A stretch of 64,000 nucleotides of DNA from Oscillospiraceae bacterium (GTDB taxonomy: Bacteria > Bacillota > Clostridia > Oscillospirales > Oscillospiraceae). A program made the translations under genes and the position numbers. The notes below the pieces were generated by a model. That model searched no databases. It was not told the DNA's origin and saw only the letters and a list, made by a program, of their open reading frames with translations. This document shows, piece after piece, positions 43,945 to 53,181 of this stretch. Where the stretch lies: contig JAFQBN010000004.1 of the NCBI GenBank assembly GCA_017416685.1, positions 1 to 64,000 of the forward strand, given 5' to 3'. How positions within the stretch are numbered: position 1 is the first letter of the stretch; the number at the start of each line of letters is the position of its first letter.

Positions 43945-44250
43945 TTACTCAAAGTGAATGATGCGGTGCAGCCCCGCGGCCCGGAACACCCGGTCTGCCT
44001 GCACCGGCACGTTGATCACCGTCATGCTGCCCTCCAGCTGCGCCATGCGCCGATGGGCCCGCAGCAGCACCGCAATGCCGGAGCTGTCCGTAAAGGTGAC
44101 TCCACCCATGTCCACCGTCAGCCGTCTGGGCAGCTCAAGGTCAATGCGGCTGTCCATGCGGGCCATGACCTGCTTCGCTCCGTGGTGGTCCAGTTCGCCG
44201 CTCAGGGTCACGGTCATCTCCCGCTCCCGACACATACAATCCACCGCCAT
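43945..44250 (-). CDS. spoIIAA: Anti-anti-sigma factor SpoIIAA
   Basis: STAS-domain protein of 101 residues that releases sigma-F from SpoIIAB when dephosphorylated. The phosphorylation segment FTDSSGIAVLL contains the target Ser (57, second of the pair). First gene of the spoIIA operon; AGGAGGG lies upstream. A TATAAT-like -10 is at 44284-44289 on the minus strand, but no matching -35; sigma-H control is usual in the family and was not resolved. Confidence 0.95.
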   Translation of the reverse strand: MAVDCMCREREMTVTLSGELDHHGAKQVMARMDSRIDLELPRRLTVDMGGVTFTDSSGIAVLLRAHRRMAQLEGSMTVINVPVQADRVFRAAGLHRIIHFE

Positions 44251-44340
44251 AGCCTGTCCCTCCTTACCAAAGTGTACAGCTGGATTATAGTCCCTCTCCC
44301 CTGTCGTTTTCCGTTGTAATTGCGTGTAAAAGAAAAATAC

Positions 44341-44368
44341 TTGCCTATGTCGGATTTTGCTGTATAAT
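44341..44368 (+). promoter_or_regulatory. Promoter of the GNAT gene
   Basis: TTGCCT-N16-TATAAT, 30 bp before the ATG at 44398, with GGAGG upstream of the start. Confidence 0.75.
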
Positions 44369-44397
44369 AGAGTATCTCATCTTTCGGAGGCTCCGTT

Positions 44398-44880
44398 ATG
44401 ATTCGTCTTGCTTCCCTTACCGATCTGCCGGCTGTGCTGCAGGTTTACGCCCACGCCCGCACCTTCATGGCCGAACACGGCAACCCCACCCAATGGGGTA
44501 GCAGCTATCCTCCCACAGATGTTTTGGAGGAGGACATCCGCCTTGGACGGCTGTATGTCGACGAACATGACAATGCGGTATGCGGCGTGTTTATGTTCGA
44601 CATCGGGGAGGATTCCACCTACGGCTACATCGAGAACGGCGCCTGGCTGGACAGTTCCCCCTACGGTGTCATCCACCGAATTGCAAGCAACGGCACCGTC
44701 CCCGGCGCGCTTGGCCGCTGTCTGGACTTCTGCCGCAGCAAAATCTGTCACCTGCGCATCGACACCCATGCAGACAACCATCCCATGCAGCATCTGCTGG
44801 ACAAGATGGGCTTCACCCGCTGCGGTATCGTGTATATGGAGGACGGCAGTCCCCGCATCGCCTACGAGCGGATGGAATAA
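44398..44880 (+). CDS. GNAT-family N-acetyltransferase
   Basis: A 160-residue acetyl-CoA-dependent transferase of unknown substrate. The fold is visible as MIRLASLTDLPAVLQVYAHARTFMAEHGNPTQWG at the N-terminus and the C-terminal LRIDTHADNHPMQHLLDKMGFTRCGIVYMED, typical of clostridial GNAT proteins that end with a YxRxE-like tail. Single gene with its own promoter and terminator. Confidence 0.88.
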   Translation: MIRLASLTDLPAVLQVYAHARTFMAEHGNPTQWGSSYPPTDVLEEDIRLGRLYVDEHDNAVCGVFMFDIGEDSTYGYIENGAWLDSSPYGVIHRIASNGTVPGALGRCLDFCRSKICHLRIDTHADNHPMQHLLDKMGFTRCGIVYMEDGSPRIAYERME

Positions 44881-44883
44881 AAA

Positions 44884-44913
44884 AGCACCTCACCGATTTG
44901 GTGAGGTGCTTTT
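44884..44913. terminator. Terminator between GNAT and the nucleoside phosphorylase
   Basis: AGCACCTCACC with GGTGAGGTGCT, an 11-bp stem with A and T flanks, usable in both directions. Confidence 0.9.
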
Positions 44914-44924
44914 CGCGTTTAACA

Positions 44925-45689
44925 TCATTTCTTCTCCTGCCCGATGAGCAGTTTCAACGCCTCTACCGCCACTTCGATGGCGGAGGAGGTATCGTGGCTC
45001 TCGTCCTGATCCAAACCGGCCAGTTCCCGCTCCTGATTCCACACCACGTGGAACACAGAGCCGCAGCGCACACCCAGAGAGGCCGCCACGGTGAACAGGG
45101 CCGCCGACTCCATCTCGGAGGCCAGAACGCCCAAGCGTTTCCACGCTTCCCACTTCTGCTCCAGCTCATAGGATACAGGCATACGAGCGGGCGAATGCTG
45201 CCCGTAGAAGGAGTCCTTACACTGCACCACACCGGCATGCCACGGTCTGCCGGAGGCTTGCGCCGCCCGGGTCAGGGCGGACAGCACCTGCCAGTCCGGA
45301 ACAGCGGGGAACTCGATGGGGGCGTACTCCCGGCTGGTCCCCTCCATACGCACGGCGCCGGTAGCCACAACCACATCATTGCTACGCACGTCCAGCTTGA
45401 TGCCGCCGCAGGTACCCACACGGATAAAGGTATCCGCGCCGATGGCGGCCAGCTCTTCCATGGCGATGGCGGCGGAAGGGCCGCCGATTCCCGTGGACAC
45501 CACGCTGACCTTCTCCCCCAGCAGGGTGCCGGTATAGGTCACGTACTCCCGGTTGGTCATCACGTGGACGGGGCTATCAAACCACTTGGCGATTTTTTCG
45601 CACCGGCCCGGGTCGCCGGGCAGAATACAATAGCGTCCCACGTCGCCGGGGGCGCATTGGATATGGTACTGAAGGCTTCGTTCCTGCAT
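44925..45689 (-). CDS. udp: Nucleoside phosphorylase (uridine phosphorylase-like)
   Basis: Cleaves a nucleoside with phosphate to base and ribose-1-phosphate. 254 residues of the PNP/UDP family I fold. [17 protein letters not shown] holds the phosphate site; [12 protein letters not shown] and [27 protein letters not shown] hold the ribose and base region, with MES contacting ribose. GGxxxxxIxxEELxxxGA is typical of uridine phosphorylases. The ATG at 45689 is preferred over a 47-residue extension. Divergent from trkA. Confidence 0.88.
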   Translation of the reverse strand: MQERSLQYHIQCAPGDVGRYCILPGDPGRCEKIAKWFDSPVHVMTNREYVTYTGTLLGEKVSVVSTGIGGPSAAIAMEELAAIGADTFIRVGTCGGIKLDVRSNDVVVATGAVRMEGTSREYAPIEFPAVPDWQVLSALTRAAQASGRPWHAGVVQCKDSFYGQHSPARMPVSYELEQKWEAWKRLGVLASEMESAALFTVAASLGVRCGSVFHVVWNQERELAGLDQDESHDTSSAIEVAVEALKLLIGQEKK

Positions 45690-45816
45690 GGAAAGCACCT
45701 CACTTACAAATGATGTCTTATTATACCCCACCCCGCTCCCGCTGTCCAGTATATTGCTTTTTTCGGACAGGGCGAGTATAATAAGCGTGATCCCCGCCAA
45801 AGAAAGGGTGTTTGGT

Positions 45817-47196
45817 TTGAACATTATCATCGTCGGCGCCGGTAAAGTGGGCTACACGCTTGCCGAGCAGCTGTCCCGTGAAGATCACAACCTGACCATC
45901 ATCGACCCCTCGGATGAGGCATCTCACCGCGCCTCTGACACGCTGGACGTTATCTGTATCCGGGGCAACGGCGTCACCGTCCCTGTTCTGGAGGAGGCCG
46001 GTGCGGCACAGGCCGATCTGCTCATCGCCGTCACCGATTTGGATGAAGTGAATATGGTCTGCTGCCTGACCGCAAAGAAGATAGGGGCCAAATACACCAT
46101 CGCCCGCATCCGAAACCCGGAGTATTTTGAAAATCTGGGCCACTTCAAGCGCGATATGGGCATCGGCATGGTCATCAACCCCGAACGGGCCACCGCCCGC
46201 GAGATCGCCCGTCTGCTGCGCTTCCCCTCCGCCGCCAACATCGAAAGCTTCTGCCGGGGGCGTGTGGAGCTGATGGGTTTCCGGGTGCAGGAGGGCGACT
46301 TCCTTGTAGGCAAGCCTCTGCACGCTCAGGCGGACAAGCTGAAAAAGCTGTCCATGCTGCTGTGCGCGGCAGAACGCGGCGACGACCTCATCATCCCCAA
46401 CGGCTCTTTCGTCCCTCAGGCCGACGATACCCTGTACGCCATCGGTCAGCCCGCCGCTCTGGACCAGTTTTTCCACACCCTGGGCCGTTATACCCACAAG
46501 GCAAAAAGTGTCTTTGTGGTGGGCGGCGGCCGCATCTCCGTGTATCTTGCCAAGCTGCTGGAAAAGATGCACGTCAAACTCAAGCTTGTGGAACAGGACG
46601 AGGAGCGCTGCCGCACCCTCAGCGAGCTGCTGCCCGGGGCCATGGTCATCTGCGGCGACGGCACCGATCAGGAGGTGCTGGATTCCGAGTCTCTGACCGC
46701 CAGCGATGCTTTCGTGGCCCTGACCGATCGGGACGAAGACAACCTGATCATCTCCCTCTACGCCGCCCAGCAGGGCATGGGCAAGGTCATTGCCAAGTGC
46801 AACCGGCAGAATTATGCCTCCATTGCCCGCTCCTGCGGACTTGACAGCGTCATCTCCCCCAAACAGATCACCGCCACCCAGATCCTGCACCTGGTCCGCG
46901 GCATGGAAAACTCTCAGGGCAGCGTGATGCACGCTCTGTACCGCATCGCCAACGACAAGGCCGAGGCCCTGGAGTTCACCGTCAGCAAAAACACAGAAAA
47001 TCTGGGCGTGGCACTGAAGGATTTGAAACTTAAGGACGGGGTCCTGATTGCCGTTATCGTGCGCAGCGATCAGGTCATCATCCCCGAAGGTTCCAGTTAT
47101 TTTCAGGAGGGCGACAGCATCATTATCGTTACCCGGGATCATACTATCCTGGATCTGAACGACATTTTTGATGCACCCGGTCCTGTGGGAGGCTGA
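45817..47196 (+). CDS. trkA: Trk potassium uptake regulatory protein TrkA
   Basis: Cytoplasmic NAD(H)- and nucleotide-binding gating subunit of the Trk K+ transporter. 459 residues made of two RCK halves, each with a Rossmann N-domain ([17 protein letters not shown] at the start; [18 protein letters not shown] at about 230) and a RCK_C domain ([36 protein letters not shown]). The start is a TTG at 45817, 8 nt after AAAGGG; upstream residues in the open frame do not match the family. trkH follows 1 nt later. Confidence 0.95.
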   Translation: MNIIIVGAGKVGYTLAEQLSREDHNLTIIDPSDEASHRASDTLDVICIRGNGVTVPVLEEAGAAQADLLIAVTDLDEVNMVCCLTAKKIGAKYTIARIRNPEYFENLGHFKRDMGIGMVINPERATAREIARLLRFPSAANIESFCRGRVELMGFRVQEGDFLVGKPLHAQADKLKKLSMLLCAAERGDDLIIPNGSFVPQADDTLYAIGQPAALDQFFHTLGRYTHKAKSVFVVGGGRISVYLAKLLEKMHVKLKLVEQDEERCRTLSELLPGAMVICGDGTDQEVLDSESLTASDAFVALTDRDEDNLIISLYAAQQGMGKVIAKCNRQNYASIARSCGLDSVISPKQITATQILHLVRGMENSQGSVMHALYRIANDKAEALEFTVSKNTENLGVALKDLKLKDGVLIAVIVRSDQVIIPEGSSYFQEGDSIIIVTRDHTILDLNDIFDAPGPVGG

Positions 47197-47197
47197 A

Positions 47198-48634
47198 ATG
47201 AACTTTAAGCTTGTTTTCAACATCACCGGCCGCGTGCTGATGATTTTGGCCGCAACCATGCTCCCCTCCCTTGCCGTGGCGCTGTATTACGGTGAATCGG
47301 GCGCGCCATTTCTTTACGCTATGCTCATCCTGCTGGCGATCGGCTTTCCGCTGAGCCGATTGCCCTATGAGAAGAAAATGTTTGCACGTGAGGGTTTCTT
47401 TACTGTGGGTCTGATCTGGCTGCTGATGGGGTTGTTTGGGTCATTGCCCTTTTACTTCAGCGGCTGCTTCCACTCCATCGTGGACTGCCTGTTTGAGTGC
47501 TATTCCGGTTTTACCACCACCGGTGCCACCATACTCACCGACATTGAAGCGCTGCCCCGGGGCATCCTGTTCTGGCGCGCCTTCACCCATTTCCTCGGCG
47601 GTATGGGCGTGCTGGTGCTGACCACGGCGCTGCTTCCCTTCATGGGCCTGCGCTCCCACTTCCTGATTCAGGCAGAGTCCCCCGGCCCGGTCTTTTCCAA
47701 GCTCCTGCCCCGTCAGGCACAGACCTCCAAGATTCTCTATGGGATCTATGTCGCTTTGACCGCTATGGAAACCCTTCTGCTGCGTTTGGTAGGCTTGCCA
47801 TGGTATGACAGCTTGATCCATGCCTTTTCCTCTGCCGGCACCGGCGGCTTTTCCAACCGCAACGCCAGCCTGGGCGCTTACGGCAATCCTGCCGCTGAAA
47901 TGATCGTTGCGGTGTTCGTGCTGCTGTTCTCGGTCAACTTCGCCATGTACTTTCTGCTGCTGTGCGGTCGGGCAAAGGACATGCTGAAAAGCGATGAACT
48001 GCGTTTTTTCTTTGCACTCACCGCCATCGCCACTATACTGGTTTCCATTAACATTTTCCCCATCTATCAGTCCGTGTGGCAATGCTTCCGCTACGGCTTT
48101 TTCCAGGTGACCTCCATCATTTCCACCACCGGACTGGCCACCGCAGATTACATGACCTGGCCCGTTTTTTCGCAGGTCATTATGATGCTGCTGCTTCTGT
48201 GCGGTGCCTGTGCCGGCTCCACCGGCGGCGGCATCAAATGCGCCCGGGTACTGCTGAGTCTGAAGGGCATCGTCCGGGAGATCCGCCAGATCGTCCATCC
48301 CCGCTCCGTCTCTGTCATCAAGCTGGACAACAAGGTGGTTCCGGAAAATACCCTGAACAGCATCGCACTTTTTACCGTCAGCTATTTTCTTATTTCCTTT
48401 CTGGCTGCGCTGGTGGTCTCATTGGACAATTTCTCTTTCGCCACCAGCCTATCTGCCGCCCTGACCTGCATGAGCAACGTGGGTCCCGGTTTGGATGTTA
48501 TCGGTCCCTCCGGCAACTTCGCTGCGTTCTCCAATCTGAGCAAAACCGTCCTGTCCGCCTGCATGGTCATCGGCCGGCTGGAGATCTTCCCCATCCTGGT
48601 GCTGCTCAGCCGCCGCGCCTGGCGCCGCACCTGA
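47198..48634 (+). CDS. trkH: Trk potassium uptake membrane subunit TrkH
   Basis: K+-translocating subunit of 478 residues with about ten membrane helices and four pore loops: YSGFTTTGATIL, FSSAGTGGFSNRN, IISTTGLATADY and TCMSNVGPGLDV, the last ones holding the selectivity glycines. GGAGG precedes the ATG at 47198. Operon with trkA, ended by a terminator. Confidence 0.96.
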   Translation: MNFKLVFNITGRVLMILAATMLPSLAVALYYGESGAPFLYAMLILLAIGFPLSRLPYEKKMFAREGFFTVGLIWLLMGLFGSLPFYFSGCFHSIVDCLFECYSGFTTTGATILTDIEALPRGILFWRAFTHFLGGMGVLVLTTALLPFMGLRSHFLIQAESPGPVFSKLLPRQAQTSKILYGIYVALTAMETLLLRLVGLPWYDSLIHAFSSAGTGGFSNRNASLGAYGNPAAEMIVAVFVLLFSVNFAMYFLLLCGRAKDMLKSDELRFFFALTAIATILVSINIFPIYQSVWQCFRYGFFQVTSIISTTGLATADYMTWPVFSQVIMMLLLLCGACAGSTGGGIKCARVLLSLKGIVREIRQIVHPRSVSVIKLDNKVVPENTLNSIALFTVSYFLISFLAALVVSLDNFSFATSLSAALTCMSNVGPGLDVIGPSGNFAAFSNLSKTVLSACMVIGRLEIFPILVLLSRRAWRRT

Positions 48635-48640
48635 CAAAAA

Positions 48641-48680
48641 GCAACCGCCCTGTGTCACAACACAGGGCGGTTTTCTTTTT
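48641..48680 (+). terminator. trkAH terminator
   Basis: AACCGCCCTGTG with CACAGGGCGGTT (12-bp stem) followed by a T-rich stretch on the plus strand. Confidence 0.9.
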
Positions 48681-49126
48681 CACGAAACAACGGGAGGCGC
48701 GTTCTTTTCCTGGTCCTTCTGCACCTTGTCCAAAAACTCCACAAGGGGCTGCTCCAATGTTAGGCTGGCGCCAAAGGCATTGACCACCAACCCCTCCGCC
48801 GCCTTGTCCTGCAGGATCATGCGGGCGTAGTCGGCAAAGGTCAGCACCAAGGTTTTCTGGTTCTCATCGGGGAAACCCAGCTTCAGCTGTTCCAGATCGG
48901 TAAACGCCGGCAAAAATGCACGGCCATCCTCAGTAGCCAGCAGTTGGAACTGGATCTGTGTTTCCTCCCCCGGCTGCTGCATCACAATGACCGGTGCCAG
49001 CAGGTTGGCGATCAGCAGCAGATTCAGGGTGACCATCTGCTCTTCCCGGCCGTTCTGTCCGGCATGCATAGCCTCCATAGCCTGACGCAGGTCAGGGTTA
49101 CTCACAGGCTGAATTTTATCGCTCAT
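48680..49126 (-). CDS. SseB-family protein
   Basis: A 148-residue protein resembling the SseB N-terminal domain (named for enhanced serine sensitivity): LLIANLLAPVIVMQQPGEETQIQFQLLATEDGRAFLPAFTDLEQLKLGF. No catalytic residues are recognisable. It follows the amidohydrolase gene by 12 nt and may be co-transcribed. Biochemical role unknown. Confidence 0.75.
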   Translation of the reverse strand: MSDKIQPVSNPDLRQAMEAMHAGQNGREEQMVTLNLLLIANLLAPVIVMQQPGEETQIQFQLLATEDGRAFLPAFTDLEQLKLGFPDENQKTLVLTFADYARMILQDKAAEGLVVNAFGASLTLEQPLVEFLDKVQKDQEKNAPPVVS

Positions 49127-49138
49127 TTCTTCTCCTCC

Positions 49139-49981
49139 TTACAAAAGCCCCAGCAGCTGTGCGGCATTTCTGCCGAGAATCCTCTCTTTTTCGGTTTCCG
49201 TCAGGGGCAGGGCATTGAAATCAGCCAGATGTTCCGTCTGTCCACCCCACGGACTATCTGTACCAAAAAGTACCCGATGGCTTCCGAAGCTGCGCACGAT
49301 GGCACAAAAGCGCTCCGGGTCCAGCAGTTTCTGTTGGGTATCGGTATAATATCCGTCTCCAAGGCTATTAAGCCTGCCGAGGGAAAAAGACGTATCGATA
49401 CAGACGTCTGTATCCGCAAGGAAATCCAACGCCTCGTCCCAGCAGCGCCAGCCGCCCATGTGGGCCGCCACCAGCTTGACCGGTCCGACGGCCTTCACCG
49501 CGCGGCGGATCATAGACGGCACGCAGTTTTCCCTGTCAGGAAAGCCAATGTCCTCTCCCGCGTGGGTGACCACGATCAGTCCAAGCTGCGCACACTTATC
49601 CAAAATGCGCAAATACCGTTTATCGTCAATATCCACCCCCTGGTAAACCGGGTGGAGCTTGACCCCCTTTAGGCCAAGGTCAGCAATGCGTTTCAGTTCC
49701 TGCTCCCAGTCCTCCAGATCCGGGTGGATACAGCCAAAATACAAAATGTTTCCCCGCCCATTCAAAGCAGCAGACACATCGTTCACCTTAGTCACCTGAC
49801 GCGCACTTGTGGCCACAGGCAACACAACAGACAGGTCGATCCCCGCCCTATCCATGGACGTCAGCAGGTCCTTTTGCGTACCGTCTACACAGGCCCGTAT
49901 GTGGGCCGCCCCTTCCAGCTTTTTGATGGTGGCGGGGGCTATTTTTTCCGGGAATGTATGGGTATGAAAATCAATAATCAA
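49139..49981 (-). CDS. Amidohydrolase-family (TIM-barrel) metalloenzyme
   Basis: A 280-residue PF04909-type enzyme related to decarboxylases and lactonases such as ACMSD. Metal and catalytic residues: HTH in DFHTHTFPEK, His in VVTHAGED, His in VAAHMGGW, and the terminal Asp in LFGTDSPWGG. The start is a TTG at 49981, 8 nt after AAGGAG; the GTG used by a longer frame lies inside that ribosome site. It is near the symporter and the creatininase-like cluster, but a shared pathway is not proven. Confidence 0.82.
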   Translation of the reverse strand: MIIDFHTHTFPEKIAPATIKKLEGAAHIRACVDGTQKDLLTSMDRAGIDLSVVLPVATSARQVTKVNDVSAALNGRGNILYFGCIHPDLEDWEQELKRIADLGLKGVKLHPVYQGVDIDDKRYLRILDKCAQLGLIVVTHAGEDIGFPDRENCVPSMIRRAVKAVGPVKLVAAHMGGWRCWDEALDFLADTDVCIDTSFSLGRLNSLGDGYYTDTQQKLLDPERFCAIVRSFGSHRVLFGTDSPWGGQTEHLADFNALPLTETEKERILGRNAAQLLGLL

Positions 49982-50007
49982 CGCAAGCACTCCTTGTGCA
50001 GAGGAAA

Positions 50008-50040
50008 ACTGTGGTACGCTCCTGACAGCATACCACAGTT
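50008..50040 (-). terminator. Symporter gene terminator
   Basis: CTGTGGTA with TACCACAG around a 13-nt loop, T-rich afterwards on the minus strand; it lies between the symporter stop and the amidohydrolase gene. Confidence 0.7.
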
Positions 50041-50058
50041 TTCACATTTTGAAAAGTA

Positions 50059-51606
50059 TTACTTGTGGTCACCCAAAGCGCGGCTCTTGGAAACCAGCAC
50101 CTTTTCCTCATAGCAGGAGAAGGCATCCTCCACCAGCGCCTTGTCCGGCTTGGGGGTGAACATGCTGACTACAGGGACAATGACCAGACCGGCGATCATA
50201 CAGAAGGCGCCGGCATTGATGGGAGACTGCAGCAGAACAGGGAAACTGCTCTTCCACAGGATGTTGGCCAGCATGAACACGGTGGAGAACACAAAGCTGA
50301 CCCAACAGGCGGCCTTGGTGGTCTTTTTCATGTACAGACCGCACAGGAACGGGGCAAGGAACGCACCGGCCAAAGCACCCCAGCTCACACCCATCAGTTG
50401 GGCGATAAAGGTCACGCTGGACTTATGCTGCACGATGGCAAGGACAGCAGAGACGGCGATAAACACCACGATCAGCACCCGCATAACGCTCAGCTGCTGC
50501 TTTTCTTTCATATCCTTGACCACGTGACCCTTGATAAGGTCAAGGGTCAGGGTGGAGCTGGACGTCAGCACCAGCGAGGACAGCGTGGACATGGATGCGG
50601 ACAGCACCAACACGATGACCACAGCGATCAGCACGTCGGGCAGGCCGGACAGCATGGTGGGGATCACACTGTCAAATCCGTTGGCAGCGATGTTGATCTC
50701 ATCGGAGAACAGTCGGCCAAAGCCGCCCAGGAAGTAACAGCCACCGGCCACCACCAGCGCAAACACCGTGGATACTACCGTACCGGTCTTGATGGATTTC
50801 TCGCTCTTGATCGCGTAGAACTTCTGCACCATTTGGGGCAGACCCCAGGTACCCAAAGAGGTTAGGATGACCACACCCAGCAGATTGATGGGATCAGGGC
50901 CAAAGAAGGATGCGAACACGCCGGGAGCGGAGGACACGGCAGGGTCATTGACCTGAGCAAGACCTTCCAGTGCGGCCATAAAACCGCCCTTGCTGCCCAA
51001 CACTGCGGCGATGACCGCCACGATACCCACCAGCATGATGATGCCCTGAATAAAGTCATTGATGGCGGTAGCCATGTAACCGCCGGCAATGACGTACACG
51101 CCGGTGAGGATCGCCATCACGACCACGCACCAGGCGTAGTCAAAGCCAGGGAACGCCATCTCAAACAGGCGGGACAAACCGTTGTACAGACTGGCAGTGT
51201 ACGGAACAAGGAAAATGAACACGATGACGGCGGCAGCGATTTTCAGCGATTTGGAGTCAAAGCGCTTGCCGAAGAACTCCGGCATGGTGGCGGTATCCAG
51301 ATGCTGGGTCATAACGCGGGTGCGCCGACCCAGTACCACCCATGCAAGCAGTGAACCGAGAATGGCATTGCCGATGCCCGCCCAAGTGGCCGCAACGCCG
51401 TACTTCCAGCCAAACTGACCGGCGTAGCCCACAAAGACCACGGCAGAAAAGTAAGACGTGCCGTAGGCAAAAGCGGTCAGCCACGGACCGACCGAACGCC
51501 CACCCAGCACAAAGCCGTTGACATCGGTGGCGTTTTTGCGGCAGTAGAGACCAACGGCTATCATCACCGCAAAAAACACCAACAGCATTCCCAACTTGAT
51601 CACCAT
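50059..51606 (-). CDS. Sodium:solute symporter (SSS family)
   Basis: A membrane transporter of 515 residues with about 13 helices. The opening GLYCRKNATDVNGFVLGGRSVGPWLTAFAYGTSYFSAVVFVGYAG and GYMATAINDFIQGIIMLVG are typical of PutP-like Na+/solute carriers. The substrate cannot be told from sequence; the adjoining creatininase, M24 and ureidoglycolate-lyase genes hint at a guanidino, ureido or amino-acid-type compound. Its promoter (51655-51683) is spanned by a 16-bp inverted repeat, suggesting tight control. Confidence 0.9.
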   Translation of the reverse strand: MVIKLGMLLVFFAVMIAVGLYCRKNATDVNGFVLGGRSVGPWLTAFAYGTSYFSAVVFVGYAGQFGWKYGVAATWAGIGNAILGSLLAWVVLGRRTRVMTQHLDTATMPEFFGKRFDSKSLKIAAAVIVFIFLVPYTASLYNGLSRLFEMAFPGFDYAWCVVVMAILTGVYVIAGGYMATAINDFIQGIIMLVGIVAVIAAVLGSKGGFMAALEGLAQVNDPAVSSAPGVFASFFGPDPINLLGVVILTSLGTWGLPQMVQKFYAIKSEKSIKTGTVVSTVFALVVAGGCYFLGGFGRLFSDEINIAANGFDSVIPTMLSGLPDVLIAVVIVLVLSASMSTLSSLVLTSSSTLTLDLIKGHVVKDMKEKQQLSVMRVLIVVFIAVSAVLAIVQHKSSVTFIAQLMGVSWGALAGAFLAPFLCGLYMKKTTKAACWVSFVFSTVFMLANILWKSSFPVLLQSPINAGAFCMIAGLVIVPVVSMFTPKPDKALVEDAFSCYEEKVLVSKSRALGDHK

Positions 51607-51632
51607 TTGAAACAGACCTTTCTTTCGCGACG

Positions 51633-51679
51633 CTTTATCGCTTTTATGTGTTGAAGTTTAACGCATAAAAGCGATAAAG
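51633..51679. promoter_or_regulatory. Symporter promoter embedded in a 16-bp inverted repeat
   Basis: Minus-strand promoter TTGACT-N17-TAAACT (-35 at 51678-51683, -10 at 51655-51660). CTTTATCGCTTTTATG (51633-51648) and its exact reverse complement (51664-51679) are separated by 15 bp. One arm covers the -35/-10 spacer and the other the start of the transcript. No T run follows, so this looks like a paired operator or a leader hairpin. Confidence 0.7.
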
Positions 51680-51773
51680 TCAATAGGTTTTTGAAAAAAA
51701 TTTTTCTTTTGTTTTTCTGCCTGTTCTCCCCCGCCCTCTTCCCTGTTTCTTTCGTCTTTTTCGCACAAAAAAG

Positions 51774-51804
51774 CACCCCGCTCCGGTTGGAACGGGGTGC
51801 TTTC
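51774..51804. terminator. Terminator downstream of the ureidoglycolate-lyase-like gene
   Basis: AGCACCCCG with CGGGGTGCT, flanked by A and T, 11 bp beyond the stop at 51815 of the minus-strand gene. Confidence 0.85.
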
Positions 51805-51814
51805 CATGATTCGA

Positions 51815-52285
51815 TCACAGCTCAAAGCCCATCTCTTCGGGCAGTTCGGCAAAGACGGCATCGTCGCCGCCGGTGCCGTGGCGGAAGATAACCGCGCAGG
51901 TGGCATCGCCGCCCACAGGGAACGGGGCGTAGTGCCAGGCACCCGCAGCCCAGGAGATGCCCTTGCCCACGGGAACATAGAATGTCTGCACCCGGTCGGC
52001 AGTGACCTCACCGGCAGGGATACCGGCCACGATCAGGCCACCGGTCAGGGGCAGAACGGTCTCGGTCGTTCTGTCGTGAGCCTCAAACTTCTTGAAGGCA
52101 TACTCGCGCTGGATGGCGGTCAGCAGGTTGACGGACACGGTCTCGGCCCCGTCCACCTGAGCCAGCTTCTCGTACCAGTTGTACATACCGGCCTCGCCGC
52201 CGGGGGTGTGACCCTCGGTTTGAATAACCTGACCAAAGGGAGCAAAATTCTCCTCTGTCAGCATCTGCACCTTGATTTTCTTCAT
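51815..52285 (-). CDS. Ureidoglycolate lyase family protein
   Basis: A 156-residue cupin-like protein of the AllA/PF04115 family; AllA splits ureidoglycolate into glyoxylate and urea. Visible segments: FAPFGQVIQTEG, FEAHDRTTETVLPLTGG, AGIPAGEVTADRVQTFYVPVGKGISWAAGAWHYAPFPVGG. The start at 52285 has GGAGAG before it. In this cluster the real substrate may be a related ureido compound, as no allantoin genes are nearby. It follows the creatininase gene by 93 bp. Confidence 0.8.
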   Translation of the reverse strand: MKKIKVQMLTEENFAPFGQVIQTEGHTPGGEAGMYNWYEKLAQVDGAETVSVNLLTAIQREYAFKKFEAHDRTTETVLPLTGGLIVAGIPAGEVTADRVQTFYVPVGKGISWAAGAWHYAPFPVGGDATCAVIFRHGTGGDDAVFAELPEEMGFEL

Positions 52286-52378
52286 GATGATCTCTCCTTC
52301 TTCCCAAAGACCAAAGTCTCTTCCTGCATTCATTTTAATGGGCAATCTTCATGCCTGTCAAGAAGAATTTGGACTTCG

Positions 52379-53116
52379 TTATACAATGGCCTCCCGCAGC
52401 CATTCCAGGGTGCAGCTGACCATGTGCTTACCCGTCTCAACGCTTGCCTCCACCGCGTCCTTGGCAAACCACTCGGTGTTGCGCTCGCAGCGGGACAAAT
52501 CGACGTTTTGGGGCCAGGTGCCCATCATCAGGCTGGTCTCCCACTTGCCGGCGTGGTCAAAGCCGCCGCACTTCTTCTGTGCCTCGGCACCGATGAGGGG
52601 GATAACCTTGACGTAGGCAAAGGGGTCGTCGCTGCCGCCCAAGTCCTCATAGTAGCTGGCGTAGTTGTCGCTGCCCCACCAGCCCTTGCCCATGGTGTCC
52701 TCCATGTACTCCATGGCCACCTTCTTGGCGGCCTTGTGGCAGGCGATGGTCATAGGCATCAGGCCTGCGCCCTCGGTCTGGTGGTGAGGCACCAGATAGA
52801 TATTCCTGATACCGCCGTAGACCATAGATTTGACGATGGAATAGATGTAGTCGGCATAGACGTCCTCATCCACATGGATGTGGCCGGGACGGGGACCGCA
52901 CACAGCATAAGAGGCTACGCCGTACCAAATGGGCGGGCAGACCACAATTTCCTTTTCCTTTTCCAGCTCACGCAGGCAGCCGGTGATGACCATGGTGTCG
53001 GTCCCGCAGGAGGCGTGGTGGGCGTGGTACTCGATGGTACCGATGGGGATAATGAAGGGAACTTTGCGCTCGGCAGCGTCCTTGATCTCATCATAGAGCA
53101 TATCAACAAGCTGCAT
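52379..53116 (-). CDS. Creatininase-family amidohydrolase
   Basis: A 245-residue member of the creatininase family (creatinine amidohydrolase, formamide hydrolases and MftE relatives). The metal motif IPIGTIEYHAHHASCGTD gives the expected Glu, His and Asp; a later IYLVPHHQTEGAG supplies His and Glu. GxExHGxH of typical members is present as E-Y-H-A-H-H. It lies between a creatinase-like M24 protein and an AllA-like protein. Creatinine itself is possible but not shown. Confidence 0.82.
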   Translation of the reverse strand: MQLVDMLYDEIKDAAERKVPFIIPIGTIEYHAHHASCGTDTMVITGCLRELEKEKEIVVCPPIWYGVASYAVCGPRPGHIHVDEDVYADYIYSIVKSMVYGGIRNIYLVPHHQTEGAGLMPMTIACHKAAKKVAMEYMEDTMGKGWWGSDNYASYYEDLGGSDDPFAYVKVIPLIGAEAQKKCGGFDHAGKWETSLMMGTWPQNVDLSRCERNTEWFAKDAVEASVETGKHMVSCTLEWLREAIV

Positions 53117-53137
53117 AGTATCGCTCCTTTACAGATG

Positions 53138-53170
53138 CCCGCAAAGCGCCGTTTCCGGCGCCTTGCGGGC
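53138..53170 (-). repeat. Long intergenic hairpin within the creatininase-M24 gap
   Basis: GCCCGCAA-nGCGCC with GGCGC-nTTGCGGGC, about 13 paired bases with one mismatch around a short loop. It lies between the M24 stop and the creatininase start and has no T run, so it may shape mRNA stability rather than end transcription. Confidence 0.65.
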
Positions 53171-53181
53171 GGTTTGGTTTC

